From NCBI RefSeq assembly GCF_008107625.1, contig NZ_SDKK01000032.1, positions 6,469 through 42,924 on the forward strand: a stretch of 36,456 nucleotides of DNA, given 5' to 3'. This stretch comes from Zoogloea oleivorans. GTDB lineage: Bacteria; Pseudomonadota; Gammaproteobacteria; Burkholderiales; Rhodocyclaceae. Under the pieces are notes generated by a model that was not told where the DNA came from, ran no database searches, and saw only the letters and a list, made by a program, of their open reading frames with translations. Each line of letters opens with the position of its first letter. Within the stretch, counting starts at the first letter, position 1. This document shows, one piece after another, positions 24,917-33,377 of this stretch. The position numbers and the translations under genes are program-made.

Positions 24917-25662
24917 GTTTGAGTCCTTTCCCCGCAATCGCCCACCACCGAAATGTTGTGGGAGCGACTGGTTTGATTCCAGTACAGCTCGCGATCCTCG
25001 TCCACGGTGTAGTAGATGTTGGTGCGGCGGCTGACGAAGCGGGTGCCATCGGCAACCGCCGCGGTCAGCAGGATTTCAGAGCGGGGAACCGGTCCGGAGG
25101 CGTATTGGCCGCGGCCCAGGGCTTCCTGCGATAGCCAGCCGAAGCCTTCGAGCCCGGCTGCTGTCGCCAGCAGCTTGGCACCGGCCGAGATGCTGGCGGA
25201 AGACGAAATTTCTGCGGCGGCGACGGCACTGACGGCCCACAGGCCGGTGGCCACTGCGGTTACGTCGCCATAGTAATAGGTGCTTTGTGCCCGGTTGGGC
25301 TGGAAGCGATAGATGGCGTAGCGGACGTCGACGACCAGTGAGTTTCTGGCTTCGGTGCTGACGGGCAGACCCTGCGCCATCAGGGAGGTGATCAGCAGCT
25401 CGCGGAAGCCCTGGACGAAGGGTTGCTCGCCATCGGGGGTCGGCACGTAGACGGCCCGACCGTTCAGTTTGCCGTTCAGATCGCTGGCGAGCTGGCTGGC
25501 AAAGTGCTCGGCGATGTTTCGCCAGTGCTCGGCAGCCTGCAGCTTTTGCTGTTTGGTATTTTCAAAACGGGTCGGAGCTGGCACGTCCGCATAGCGCGGG
25601 GCGCAACCGACCACCATGCTGGCCAAAGCCAGCGCAAGCCCTGAAGTTGCAAGTTTATTCAC
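24904..25662 (-). CDS. Lipoprotein of unknown function coupled to the FlgO-family gene
   Basis: A 252-aa protein starting at a GTG (25662), with GAGAGGG about six bases upstream. The signal MNKLATSGLALALASMVVGC gives Cys20 as the lipid-bearing residue. The mature part has a helical stretch (AEHWRNIAEHFASQLASDL), a strand-rich block LVVDVRYAIYRFQPN, a small Ala/Ser-rich hydrophobic segment (AVATGLWAVSAVAAAEIS) and a second strand block ILLTAAVADGTRFVSRRTNIYY. I do not recognise a named family. The coupling to the FlgO-family gene suggests the two lipoproteins act together in the outer membrane. Confidence 0.75.
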   Translation of the reverse strand: MNKLATSGLALALASMVVGCAPRYADVPAPTRFENTKQQKLQAAEHWRNIAEHFASQLASDLNGKLNGRAVYVPTPDGEQPFVQGFRELLITSLMAQGLPVSTEARNSLVVDVRYAIYRFQPNRAQSTYYYGDVTAVATGLWAVSAVAAAEISSSASISAGAKLLATAAGLEGFGWLSQEALGRGQYASGPVPRSEILLTAAVADGTRFVSRRTNIYYTVDEDRELYWNQTSRSHNISVVGDCGERTQTCAR

Positions 25663-25674
25663 GACAACCCTCTC

Positions 25675-25701
25675 AAAACGCTCGCCCTGAAAGGGCGTTT
25701 T
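25675..25701 (-). promoter_or_regulatory. Alternative-pairing hairpin beside the lipoprotein ribosome site
   Basis: Two overlapping inverted repeats occupy this site: AAAACGC/GCGTTTT (25675-25681 with 25695-25701) and CGCCCT/AGGGCG (25683-25688 with 25692-25697, loop of three). They end a few bases before the GAGAGGG ribosome site of the lipoprotein gene. They could gate its translation. Confidence 0.45.
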
Positions 25702-25882
25702 GCACGGCAATCCTGCCGGTTGATTGATTACTGCGGCTTCGCCTGCGGGTGTTTTTATTCTGGCAGGGGAGCCAAAGCCTTTGATCGTGCGCGCGTCAAA
25801 ACGCACTTGAGCTTAACATCGGACGGACCCCGTATGTTATGCGAGTGCCGCTATTTGCGGGTTTTCCGACGGGTTTTTCGGT

Positions 25883-26233
25883 TCAGCTTTTCTTGAGCAG
25901 GGTGCCAAGCGCCGCGAACGGCGAATGGGTGGCGGCGCTGGCCGGGCTCTTGGCCGAGACGTTGCCCTGAGTGGCTTCAAGCTGGCGCTGGTGCTCGTTG
26001 TCGTGGCAGTACAGGCACAACAACTCCCAGTTGCTGCCGTCGGCCGGGTTGTTGTCGTGGTTGTGGTCGCGGTGGTGGACGGTGAGCTCACGCAGGTTGG
26101 CCGGGGTGAACTCGCGGGCGCAGCGGCCGCAGATCCACGGATAGATTTTGAGTGCCCTTTCGCGGTAGCCCTGGCCACGGGTTTCAGCGGCACGGCGGGC
26201 GTCGGCAACGAGGCGGTCGAGCTTCTCGGTCAT
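25883..26233 (-). CDS. HNH nuclease, YajD-like
   Basis: A 116-aa HNH-family protein. A CGRC pair near residues 35-38 and CLYCH further on are the zinc-binding cysteines. The catalytic segment is LTVHHRDHNHDNNPADGSNWELLCLYCHDNEH, written here in part; its HH and terminal NEH are the family signature. The C-terminal tail (about 85-116) is low complexity and ends LGTLLKKS. Its ATG overlaps the stop of the arginase-OAT fusion gene (ATGA), so it is probably translated by the same ribosomes. Its biological substrate is not known; YajD itself is uncharacterised. Confidence 0.9.
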   Translation of the reverse strand: MTEKLDRLVADARRAAETRGQGYRERALKIYPWICGRCAREFTPANLRELTVHHRDHNHDNNPADGSNWELLCLYCHDNEHQRQLEATQGNVSAKSPASAATHSPFAALGTLLKKS

Positions 26234-28359
26234 GGTTTGGCTCCGGAAAAACGGCTGGCAAGGTCGGTCAGCGCATCTTCGATGGTTTCGACAGCCCAGT
26301 CCAGTTCTGCCTTGGTGATGACCAGCGGTGGGGCGAAGCGCAGTACGCTTTCGTGGGTGTCCTTGGTCATCAGGCCGCGGGCGAGGAGGGCTTCGGCGGC
26401 GACGCGGGCGCCAACCCGTTGGGTGTCGAGTTCCATGCCGATCAGCAGGCCACGACCGCGCACCTCACGAATCAACGGGTTGTCGATGGCCTGCAGGCGG
26501 GCCAGAAAGTAGGTCCCCAGGGTTGCCGAGCGTTCGGCGAGCTTGTCGTCGGCGAGGACGCTCAGGGCTTCGGCGGCGACGGCGCTCGCCAGCGGGTTGC
26601 CGCCGAAGGTGGAGCCGTGGTCGCCCGGATGGAAAACCTGCATCACCGCTTCGTCGGCCAGGAAGGCCGATACGGGCAAAAGTCCGCCGCCGAGGGCCTT
26701 GCCGAGGATTACCCCATCGGGGCGCACGCCGTCGTGGTTGCAGGCCAGGATGTGGCCGGTGCGGCCGAGGCCGGTCTGCACTTCGTCGGCGATCAGCAGC
26801 ACGTTATGGGCGCGGCAGATCTCGGCGCAGCGGGCCAGCCAGCCGGCCGGCGGAATGTTGATGCCGCCTTCGCCCTGGATCGGTTCGAACAGGAAGGCTG
26901 CGGTGTTGGGCGTGATGGCGGCTTCCAGCGCGTCGGCGTCGCCGAAGGGAATGCTGCGGAAACCCGGCGGGAAGGGGCCGAAGCCGTCCCGGTACTGGGC
27001 TTCCGACGAGAAGCCGACGATGGTCGTCGAGCGGCCGTGGAAGTTGTTGTTGCAGACGATGATTTCGGCCTGTCCGTCGGTTACGCCCTTGATCTTGTAG
27101 GCCCACTTGCGGGCTGCCTTGATGGCTGTTTCGACGGCTTCCAGGCCGGTATTGACCGGCAGCGCCTGGTCGTAGCCGAGAAGGGCCGACAGGCGCTCGA
27201 GCATCAGCGGGAGGCGGTCGTTGGAGTACGCGCGGGAGGTCAGCGCAAGGCTGCCGGCTTGTTCCGTCAGGGCTTTCACGAGGCGCGGGTGGCTGTGGCC
27301 GAAGCTCACCGCCGAGTAGGCGCTCATCATGTCGAGGTAGCGCCGGCCCTCCACGTCCCACAGCCACACGCCTTCACCGCGGGTGAACACCACAGGCAGC
27401 GGCGCATAGTTGTGGGCGCCGTAGGCCTGTTCGCGGTCGCGCAACTGGGCCGTGGTGGGGCCGAGGGCGGCGGCGGCGAAGTCGGCCACCCAGCGGGCGC
27501 CGCTGCCGTCCTTGTCGCGCTCGGGCACGTATTCGACGACTTCGAAGCCGGCCAGGTCGGCGCAATTGCGCAGGCTGTGGAGGGCATCGGTGAGTTCCTG
27601 CGGGTCGAGGCCGTCGGGCACCAGGCAGGTGGTGCCGGGCAGCTTGGCGCAGTCGATGGCGTCCAGGTCGACCGATACGCCGAAGCCGGCGGTGCCGGTG
27701 CGGGCGATGCGCAGGGCATCGGCCAGCACGGCGGGCAGGCCGCGGGTTTTCACTTCGGGCATGAAGAAGATCTTCACGCCGAGCTTGTTGAGCAGCGTCA
27801 GCTCTTCGGGTTCCCACGAGCGGGCGCCGACGATGACTACATGGGCCGGGTCGAGGTGCGGGCCGGGCAGGCCGGTGAGGGTTTCGTCGCCGACCCCCAG
27901 CAGCGCGGCCATCGGCATGCCGTGGATGTTGCCGCTGTGGGTGGTGAGGGAGGTGTGGGCGTCGAGGTGGGCGTCGATCCAGATCAGGCCGAGCTTGCCC
28001 CGGGGCGCGAGGGCGCGGGCCACGCCGCGCCAGGTGCCGGCGCCGATGGCGTGGTCGCCGCCGAGGACGAGGGGAATGGCGCCTTCTTCGCAGACGCCGG
28101 CGACGGTATTGGCCAGGTCATGGAGCAGGGCGCTGACGGTGCCGAGCCGCTCGTTGAGAGGCGAATGGGGCGGCTTGGGGGCGGAAGGTTCGAGCAGGGC
28201 CTGCCAGTGGGCGGGGATGCCGAGCCGGCGCAGATGGGCTTCGAGGCCGAGGTTCTTGAGTGCGCGGGGGCCGCTGGCGGGTCCGAAGATGGGTGCGCCG
28301 AGGCAGGAGCCGACTCCGACGATATGGATCGGGCGGGATGGCGCGAACGGGGCAGGCAT
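26230..28359 (-). CDS. Arginase-ornithine aminotransferase fusion protein (709 aa)
   Basis: Two full enzymes lie in one frame. Residues about 10-300 are an arginase-fold ureohydrolase with all metal-site motifs: GGDH (His103), DAHLD (129-133) and SVDLDAID (Asp231, Asp233). Residues about 310-705 are a class III PLP aminotransferase closest to ornithine aminotransferase: DMMSAYSAVSFGHSHP, LPVNTGLEAVETA, FEPIQGEGG, LLIADEVQTGLGRTG, and ILGKALGGG with the PLP lysine at 554. The fusion would convert arginine to urea and ornithine, then to glutamate semialdehyde. Both catalytic sets look intact. AAGGAAG precedes the ATG. An HNH nuclease gene overlaps its stop. Substrate specificity of the first half (arginine against agmatine or guanidinobutyrate) is inferred from its partner domain. 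Confidence 0.92.
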   Translation of the reverse strand: MPAPFAPSRPIHIVGVGSCLGAPIFGPASGPRALKNLGLEAHLRRLGIPAHWQALLEPSAPKPPHSPLNERLGTVSALLHDLANTVAGVCEEGAIPLVLGGDHAIGAGTWRGVARALAPRGKLGLIWIDAHLDAHTSLTTHSGNIHGMPMAALLGVGDETLTGLPGPHLDPAHVVIVGARSWEPEELTLLNKLGVKIFFMPEVKTRGLPAVLADALRIARTGTAGFGVSVDLDAIDCAKLPGTTCLVPDGLDPQELTDALHSLRNCADLAGFEVVEYVPERDKDGSGARWVADFAAAALGPTTAQLRDREQAYGAHNYAPLPVVFTRGEGVWLWDVEGRRYLDMMSAYSAVSFGHSHPRLVKALTEQAGSLALTSRAYSNDRLPLMLERLSALLGYDQALPVNTGLEAVETAIKAARKWAYKIKGVTDGQAEIIVCNNNFHGRSTTIVGFSSEAQYRDGFGPFPPGFRSIPFGDADALEAAITPNTAAFLFEPIQGEGGINIPPAGWLARCAEICRAHNVLLIADEVQTGLGRTGHILACNHDGVRPDGVILGKALGGGLLPVSAFLADEAVMQVFHPGDHGSTFGGNPLASAVAAEALSVLADDKLAERSATLGTYFLARLQAIDNPLIREVRGRGLLIGMELDTQRVGARVAAEALLARGLMTKDTHESVLRFAPPLVITKAELDWAVETIEDALTDLASRFSGAKP

Positions 28360-28385
28360 GATCTTCCTTCGGATGCAGGTTGCAG

Positions 28386-28432
28386 GCGCCAGAGTGGCGC
28401 TGCTACGCCTGTTGGAGCGGCCGCAGCCGCTC
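28386..28432. repeat. Tandem hairpins, the second REP-like, between ubiB and the fusion gene
   Basis: The 78-base gap holds GCGCCA-GAG-TGGCGC (28386-28400) and GAGCGGC-CGCA-GCCGCTC (28415-28432), the latter preceded by GTTG. A GTnG foot followed by GAGCGGC...GCCGCTC closely resembles REP elements known from Pseudomonas and relatives. Neither hairpin has a T tract. Confidence 0.5.
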
Positions 28433-28437
28433 TTCGT

Positions 28438-29973
28438 TCAGTGCAGCCAGCGCCAGGCTTCGAGGGCGACGAGCGCGGCGAGGAGGGCGCCACCGGCTGC
28501 CAGCCAGCGCCCCTGGCGCTGGTTTTCGGCAGACAGGCGGAGGATGTCGGCGCGGGCCGTGTCGTCCCGCGGGTCGGACAGGGCCTGATGCACCAGGCGT
28601 GGCAACTGGGGCAGGGTGGCGGCCCAGGAGGGGGCTTCGTCCTTCATGTGACGCAGCAGCGCTCGCCAGCCCATCTGGTCGTTCATCCAGCGTTCGAGGA
28701 AGGGCTTGGCGGTTTTCCACAGGTCGAGGTCCGGGTCGAGCTGGCGCCCGAGGCCTTCGATGTTAAGCAGGGTTTTTTGCAGCAATACGAGTTGCGGCTG
28801 CACTTCCATCTCGAAGCGGCGGGCGGTCTGGAACAGGCGCAGCAGCGTCTTGCCGAAGGAGATGTCTTTCAGCGGGCGGTCGAAGATCGGCTCGCAGACG
28901 GCGCGGATGGCGCCTTCGAACTCGTCCACGCGGGTGTGGGCAGGCACCCAGCCGGCCTCGATGTGGGCCAGGGCGACGCGCCGGTAGTCGCGCTGGAAGA
29001 AGGCCAGGAAGTTGGTGGCCAGGTATTTTTTATCGGAATCGTTGAGGGTGCCGATGATGCCGAAGTCGAGAGCGATGTAGCGCCCGCGGGCGGGGCCGTC
29101 GGTGGCCACGAAGATGTTGCCCGGGTGCATGTCGGCGTGGAAGAAGCCGTCGCGGAAGACCTGCGTGAAGAAGATCTCGACGCCGGCCCGGGACAGGGCC
29201 TTGAGGTCGATGCCGTTGCTTTTGAGGGCATCCAGTTGTGAGATCGGGATGCCCTTCATGCGCTCCATCACCATCACGCCGGTGGTGCAGTAATCCCAGT
29301 GCACCTCGGGGACGACGAGCAGCTCGGAATCCTTGAAGTTGCGCCGCAGCTGCGAGCAGTTGGCGGCTTCGCGCATCAGGTCGAGTTCGTCGCGCAGATA
29401 TTTGGAAAACTCGGCGACGACTTCCCGCGGCTTGAGGCGGCGGCCTTCCGGCCACAGCTTTTCGAGCAGGATGGCGGCGGCGTCGAGGAGGGCCAGGTCA
29501 TGGGCGATGACCGGTGCAATGCCGGGGCGCAGGATTTTGACTGCCACTTCGGTGCCGTCCGGCAGCTCGGCGAAGTGCACCTGGGCGATGGAGGCGGAGG
29601 CGATCGGCTCGCGCTCGAAGCGGACGAAGACTTCGTCCACCGGCTTGCCGTAGGAGGCCTGCAACTGGGCGAGGGCTTCGGCGCTGGAGAAAGGCGGGAC
29701 ACGGTCCTGCAGCCGGGCCAGCTCTTCGGCGATGGCCGGCGGCAGCAGGTCGCGGCGGGTGGACAGCATCTGGCCGAACTTGACGAAGATCGGCCCGAGG
29801 GATTCGAGCGCCTGGCGCAGGCGGGCGCCGCTGGACTCGGTGTAGGTGCGGCGGAAGCGGGTGAGCCTGGCCAGCCAGGCCAGCCGACCGGACGGCTCGT
29901 TGGAGAGAATCATCTGGTCGAGGCCGTATTCCAGGCTGACGGAGATGATCTTGACGAGTCGGAAGAGGCGCAC
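28438..29973 (-). CDS. ubiB: UbiB, ABC1/COQ8-like atypical kinase for ubiquinone biosynthesis
   Basis: A 511-aa member of the UbiB/COQ8 family, an atypical kinase-like ATPase needed for ubiquinone synthesis at the inner membrane. The family KxGQ motif is seen as [16 protein letters not shown] (Lys65, Gln68). It continues with [34 protein letters not shown] (catalytic loop) and [12 protein letters not shown] (DFG). A C-terminal membrane anchor is present ([18 protein letters not shown]). The start is a GTG at 29973. It stands apart from ubiE and ubiJ, with which it is often clustered elsewhere. Confidence 0.95.
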   Translation of the reverse strand: MRLFRLVKIISVSLEYGLDQMILSNEPSGRLAWLARLTRFRRTYTESSGARLRQALESLGPIFVKFGQMLSTRRDLLPPAIAEELARLQDRVPPFSSAEALAQLQASYGKPVDEVFVRFEREPIASASIAQVHFAELPDGTEVAVKILRPGIAPVIAHDLALLDAAAILLEKLWPEGRRLKPREVVAEFSKYLRDELDLMREAANCSQLRRNFKDSELLVVPEVHWDYCTTGVMVMERMKGIPISQLDALKSNGIDLKALSRAGVEIFFTQVFRDGFFHADMHPGNIFVATDGPARGRYIALDFGIIGTLNDSDKKYLATNFLAFFQRDYRRVALAHIEAGWVPAHTRVDEFEGAIRAVCEPIFDRPLKDISFGKTLLRLFQTARRFEMEVQPQLVLLQKTLLNIEGLGRQLDPDLDLWKTAKPFLERWMNDQMGWRALLRHMKDEAPSWAATLPQLPRLVHQALSDPRDDTARADILRLSAENQRQGRWLAAGGALLAALVALEAWRWLH

Positions 29974-30044
29974 GGCGGCAGGTGTGAAGGAAAACGCGGA
30001 TTGTGCCCGTAAAGCCGGGGCGCGGAAAGCTCGGGGCTGGGCGC

Positions 30045-30665
30045 TCAGGGCTTGCGGCGGGACGGTGGCGCCGGCTCGGGTTGCGTCGGCTGGCCGGGTT
30101 GCACCCGTTCGATCAGCCAGCGCACCGCAAAGTGGATTTCCTTCTTGATGGCAGCATCTTCCGCCGGGTTGCCGAAGTTCAGATTGACCAGACCCGTTTC
30201 ATCGATGGCGAAGGGGGGCAGGCGCCATTCCCGTTCGACCACGAACAGGTGATTGCCATCGCGAATCGCCTTGTGGGCAATGATGTAGCCGTAGGGGCGA
30301 TCGTCGAAGCGTCCGCAGTAGGCGGTCAGTGTGGCACCGGGCAGGCCGTCGCGTCCGGACGGCACCAGTCCGCTGGTGGTGAAGGCTGTGCAGTGAGCGC
30401 GCAGGCCGTCGGATACGTGGGCGAGATAGGTTTCCGGGTTGAGTTCCTGAGCCTGGAGGCGCTGCACCAGAATGCGGTCCCGGTAGTCTTCCGTGCCCTG
30501 TCCGCGGGGGATGTAATCCTCATGGCGGATGCCGTTGCCTTCGCGCAGATCGACAATCCGCCAGGAATGACCGGCAGGCAGTGGCACGGACCAGTGCAGG
30601 GTCGGTGGTTCGGCAACTGCCGAAGCCGCCGTCAGCAGGCCGGCAAGAAGGAGGGCAAGGCGCAT
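30045..30665 (-). CDS. Secreted periplasmic protein of unknown function
   Basis: A 206-aa protein with a cleavable signal peptide, [20 protein letters not shown]. The mature part has [20 protein letters not shown], a [22 protein letters not shown] segment, and exactly two cysteines in the mature chain (about 92 and 117), well placed for one disulfide. The C-terminus is Pro-rich and basic. I do not recognise the family. It is divergent from argS, with a 178-base control region between, and is followed by ubiB after 71 bases. Confidence 0.72.
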   Translation of the reverse strand: MRLALLLAGLLTAASAVAEPPTLHWSVPLPAGHSWRIVDLREGNGIRHEDYIPRGQGTEDYRDRILVQRLQAQELNPETYLAHVSDGLRAHCTAFTTSGLVPSGRDGLPGATLTAYCGRFDDRPYGYIIAHKAIRDGNHLFVVEREWRLPPFAIDETGLVNLNFGNPAEDAAIKKEIHFAVRWLIERVQPGQPTQPEPAPPSRRKP

Positions 30666-30729
30666 GGTGCGGAGCTCACGGTTTGGGGCGGTGGACTGCA
30701 GGGTGCGGCACAAGTATGAAAGATATGCC

Positions 30730-30816
30730 AACAGGCCTGTTTTTGCCATGTCCGGCGTACTTTGTTACGTGCAAGCTGCCCGCCCGCCCGCAGTTTTGCC
30801 CCCGCTTCGATATAAT
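30730..30816 (+). promoter_or_regulatory. argS promoter region: perfect -10 and an upstream palindrome
   Basis: TATAAT at 30811-30816 is a consensus -10, 28 bases before the argS ATG. The matching -35 position (about 30788-30793) is poor. AACAGGCCTGTT at 30730-30741 is a perfect 12-base palindrome between the divergent genes and may be an operator. It would lie about 70 bases before the -10. Confidence 0.55.
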
Positions 30817-30843
30817 CCTGTGCTTTTAGTCGCAGTATTTCCC

Positions 30844-32577
30844 ATGAGCGCCGATCAGAAAACCCAGCTTGCCGACCTCCTCCGTGCCGCCCTTCTCAGC
30901 GTGGCCCCTGAGCAGGCCGAAACCCCCATCAACCTGGAACGCCCGAAGCAGGCCGGTCACGGGGATTTTGCGAGCAACCTGGCGTTGCAGCTGGCCAAGC
31001 CCTTGAAGCGCAATCCGCGCGAGCTGGCTGCACTGCTGCTGGCCGAACTGCCGCCGTCCAGGCTGGTGGTCAAGGCCGAGGTGGCCGGTGCCGGCTTCAT
31101 CAACTTCACGCTGGCCTCCGACGCCAAGACAGGCGTTGTGCTTGATGTGCTCGGCAAGGGCGAGGCCTTTGGCCGCGGCGACAAGAGTGGCGTCAAGGTA
31201 CAGGTCGAATACGTCTCGGCCAACCCCACCGGCCCGCTCCACGTGGGTCACGGCCGTGGTGCGGCTTACGGCGCTTCGCTGGCCGATGTGCTCGAGTACG
31301 CCGGCTTCGAAGTGACCCGCGAGTACTACATCAACGATGCGGGCCGGCAGATGGACATCCTGGCGCTGTCCACCTGGCTGCGCTACCTGTCCGAATTCGG
31401 TATCGAGGTTCCCTTCCCGCCCAACGCCTATCAGGGCGACTACGTGAAGGACATGGGCCGGCAGATCAAGGAAGCCCACGGCGACCGCTTCGCCAGGGTG
31501 ACGGCCGCCAACGTGCTGCTGGATGCACCGGAGGGTGAAGAAGAGAAGGAAGCCCGCCTGGACGTGCTGATCGCCAATGCCAAGCGCCTGCTCGCCAGCG
31601 ATTACGCCTGGGTGCACGGCTTTGCGCTGACCGAACAGTTGGGTGATGGCCGCGAAGACCTCGAAGAGTTCGGCGTGACCTTCGACAAGTGGTTCTCCGA
31701 GCGCTCCCTGTTCGACTGCGGTCTGGTCGAAAAGGCCGTTGCCGAACTCGAAGCCCGTGGTCACATCTATGTGCAGAACGGCGCCAAGTGGTTCCGCTCC
31801 ACCACCTTCGGCGACGAAAAGGACCGTGTCGTGCAGCGCGACAACGGCCTGTACACCTACTTCGCCTCCGACATCGCCTACCACGCCAACAAGTACGAAC
31901 GTGGCTTCGACCGCATCGTCGACATCTGGGGTGCCGACCACCACGGCTACATCGCCCGTGTGAAGGGGGCTCTCGAAGCCCTCGGCCTGCCGCCCGAAAA
32001 GCTCGATGTGGCGCTGGTGCAGTTTGCGGTGCTGTACCGCAACGGCCAGAAGGCGGCCATGTCCACCCGTTCCGGCGAGTTCGTCACCCTGCGCGAATTG
32101 CGCAAGGAAGTGGGCAAGGACGCCTGCCGTTTCTTCTACGTGCTGCGCAAGGCCGACCAGCACCTGGACTTCGACCTCGACCTCGCCAAGAGCCAGAGCA
32201 ACGAGAACCCGGTGTATTACATCCAGTACGCCCACGCGCGCCTGTGCTCGGTGCTGGGCCAGTGGAACGGGGTCCTGTCCGATCTTGCCGATGCCGATCT
32301 CGGTCGCCTCGACAACGAGCGTGAGCTGGCCCTGTGCGCCCGCCTGACCGCCTTCCCGGAAGTTGTCCGGAGTGCTGCTGCCGAATACGCGCCGCACCAG
32401 ATCGCGTTCTACCTGAAAGATCTGGCCGGTGAGTTCCACAGCTACTACAACGCCGAACGCATGCTGGTGGAAGACGAAAGTCTCAAGCTCGCCCGTCTGG
32501 CGCTGGCGGCCGCTGTGCGCCAGGTGATCCGCAACGGCCTCCGGCTGCTCGGTGTTTCCGCTCCTGATTCGATGTAA
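30844..32577 (+). CDS. argS: Arginyl-tRNA synthetase
   Basis: A 577-aa class I synthetase that charges tRNA-Arg. The N-terminal Add1 domain includes ERPKQAGHGDFASNLALQLAK. The HIGH-type motif is ANPTGPLHVGHGRGA with HVGH at 133-136. ADHHGYIARVKGALEALG and the KMSKS-like QKAAMSTRSGEFVTLREL follow. The DALR anticodon-binding domain ends SYYNAERMLVE and RNGLRLLGVSAPDSM. The start MSADQKTQ is preferred over a longer upstream frame that crosses the promoter. It leads the argS-SPOR-dsbA block. Confidence 0.97.
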   Translation: MSADQKTQLADLLRAALLSVAPEQAETPINLERPKQAGHGDFASNLALQLAKPLKRNPRELAALLLAELPPSRLVVKAEVAGAGFINFTLASDAKTGVVLDVLGKGEAFGRGDKSGVKVQVEYVSANPTGPLHVGHGRGAAYGASLADVLEYAGFEVTREYYINDAGRQMDILALSTWLRYLSEFGIEVPFPPNAYQGDYVKDMGRQIKEAHGDRFARVTAANVLLDAPEGEEEKEARLDVLIANAKRLLASDYAWVHGFALTEQLGDGREDLEEFGVTFDKWFSERSLFDCGLVEKAVAELEARGHIYVQNGAKWFRSTTFGDEKDRVVQRDNGLYTYFASDIAYHANKYERGFDRIVDIWGADHHGYIARVKGALEALGLPPEKLDVALVQFAVLYRNGQKAAMSTRSGEFVTLRELRKEVGKDACRFFYVLRKADQHLDFDLDLAKSQSNENPVYYIQYAHARLCSVLGQWNGVLSDLADADLGRLDNERELALCARLTAFPEVVRSAAAEYAPHQIAFYLKDLAGEFHSYYNAERMLVEDESLKLARLALAAAVRQVIRNGLRLLGVSAPDSM

Positions 32578-32595
32578 TTCCGGACCCCGCCGTTC

Positions 32596-33348
32596 ATGAG
32601 CCGCGATCAAAAGCCACGCCTGCAGACCAAGACGCCCAAATCGGGTAGCCGGGGCAGTACCCTGGTCGGCATCTTTGTCGGCCTGATTCTCGGTGCCCTG
32701 GTGGCGGCGGGCATTGCCCTGTACTTCACCGCGTCGTCTCCGTTCCAGAAGCCGAAGCAGGAAGACCGGCCGCTGGCGCCGCCGCCCCGTCCACAGCCCA
32801 GCGAGCCCATCGCCCTGCCCGGCAAGGCCGGCGACAAGCCGCTCGAAAAGCCGCGCTTCGATTTCTATAACGTGTTGCCCAAGGGGACCGATGCGCTGCC
32901 CGCACCGAAGCCCGAGGAAAGCACCGAGATCGTCAAGCCGCCCAAGCCCGAGAAGGCCGACAAGCCGGAAAAGACGGAGAAATCCGACAAGCCCGAGGAT
33001 GCAGCAAAGGCTGACAAGGCCAGGGCCGAGGCCGAGCGCGCCAAGGCGGAAGCCGCTCTGTCGGGCAAGCCGCTGCCACCGGAAAAGTATTACCTCCAGG
33101 CTGGTGCTTTCGAGGATCCGTCCGAGGCTGACAACCTGAAGGCGCGTCTTGCGTTGATGGGAGTGGAGGCCAGCGTGCAGAAGGTGGAGTTGCCCGAGAA
33201 GGGGACGGTTCACCGGGTGCGTGTCGGCCCCTATCTGGGTCAGGACGAGATGAACAAGGCGCGTCAGCAATTGTCGTCAAGCGGCATCAATGCGGCTATC
33301 GTCAAGATCAAGCCCAAGGAACCAAAACCGGCTTCTGCCGCTCAATGA
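32596..33348 (+). CDS. SPOR-domain membrane protein, FtsN-like
   Basis: A 250-aa bitopic protein. Residues 1-20 are basic and cytoplasmic, followed by one membrane helix (LVGIFVGLILGALVAAGIAL). A long Pro/Lys/Glu/Ala-rich periplasmic linker covers about 50-165. A C-terminal SPOR domain (YYLQAGAFEDPSEADNLKAR, then VHRVRVGPYLGQDEMNKARQ) binds peptidoglycan stripped of stem peptides at the division site. This layout is that of FtsN and its relatives. It lies 18 bases after argS; an argS-SPOR order is common in Betaproteobacteria. Its stop overlaps a possible upstream start of the dsbA gene. Confidence 0.92.
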   Translation: MSRDQKPRLQTKTPKSGSRGSTLVGIFVGLILGALVAAGIALYFTASSPFQKPKQEDRPLAPPPRPQPSEPIALPGKAGDKPLEKPRFDFYNVLPKGTDALPAPKPEESTEIVKPPKPEKADKPEKTEKSDKPEDAAKADKARAEAERAKAEAALSGKPLPPEKYYLQAGAFEDPSEADNLKARLALMGVEASVQKVELPEKGTVHRVRVGPYLGQDEMNKARQQLSSSGINAAIVKIKPKEPKPASAAQ

Positions 33349-33377
33349 GTGCTTTGCCGATTCAAGGAGAAACCGTA

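Noticed and set aside
30664-30843. N-terminal extension of ArgS by 60 residues
   Set aside because: It crosses a consensus TATAAT and the divergent promoter region; the start at 30844 gives the family N-terminus.
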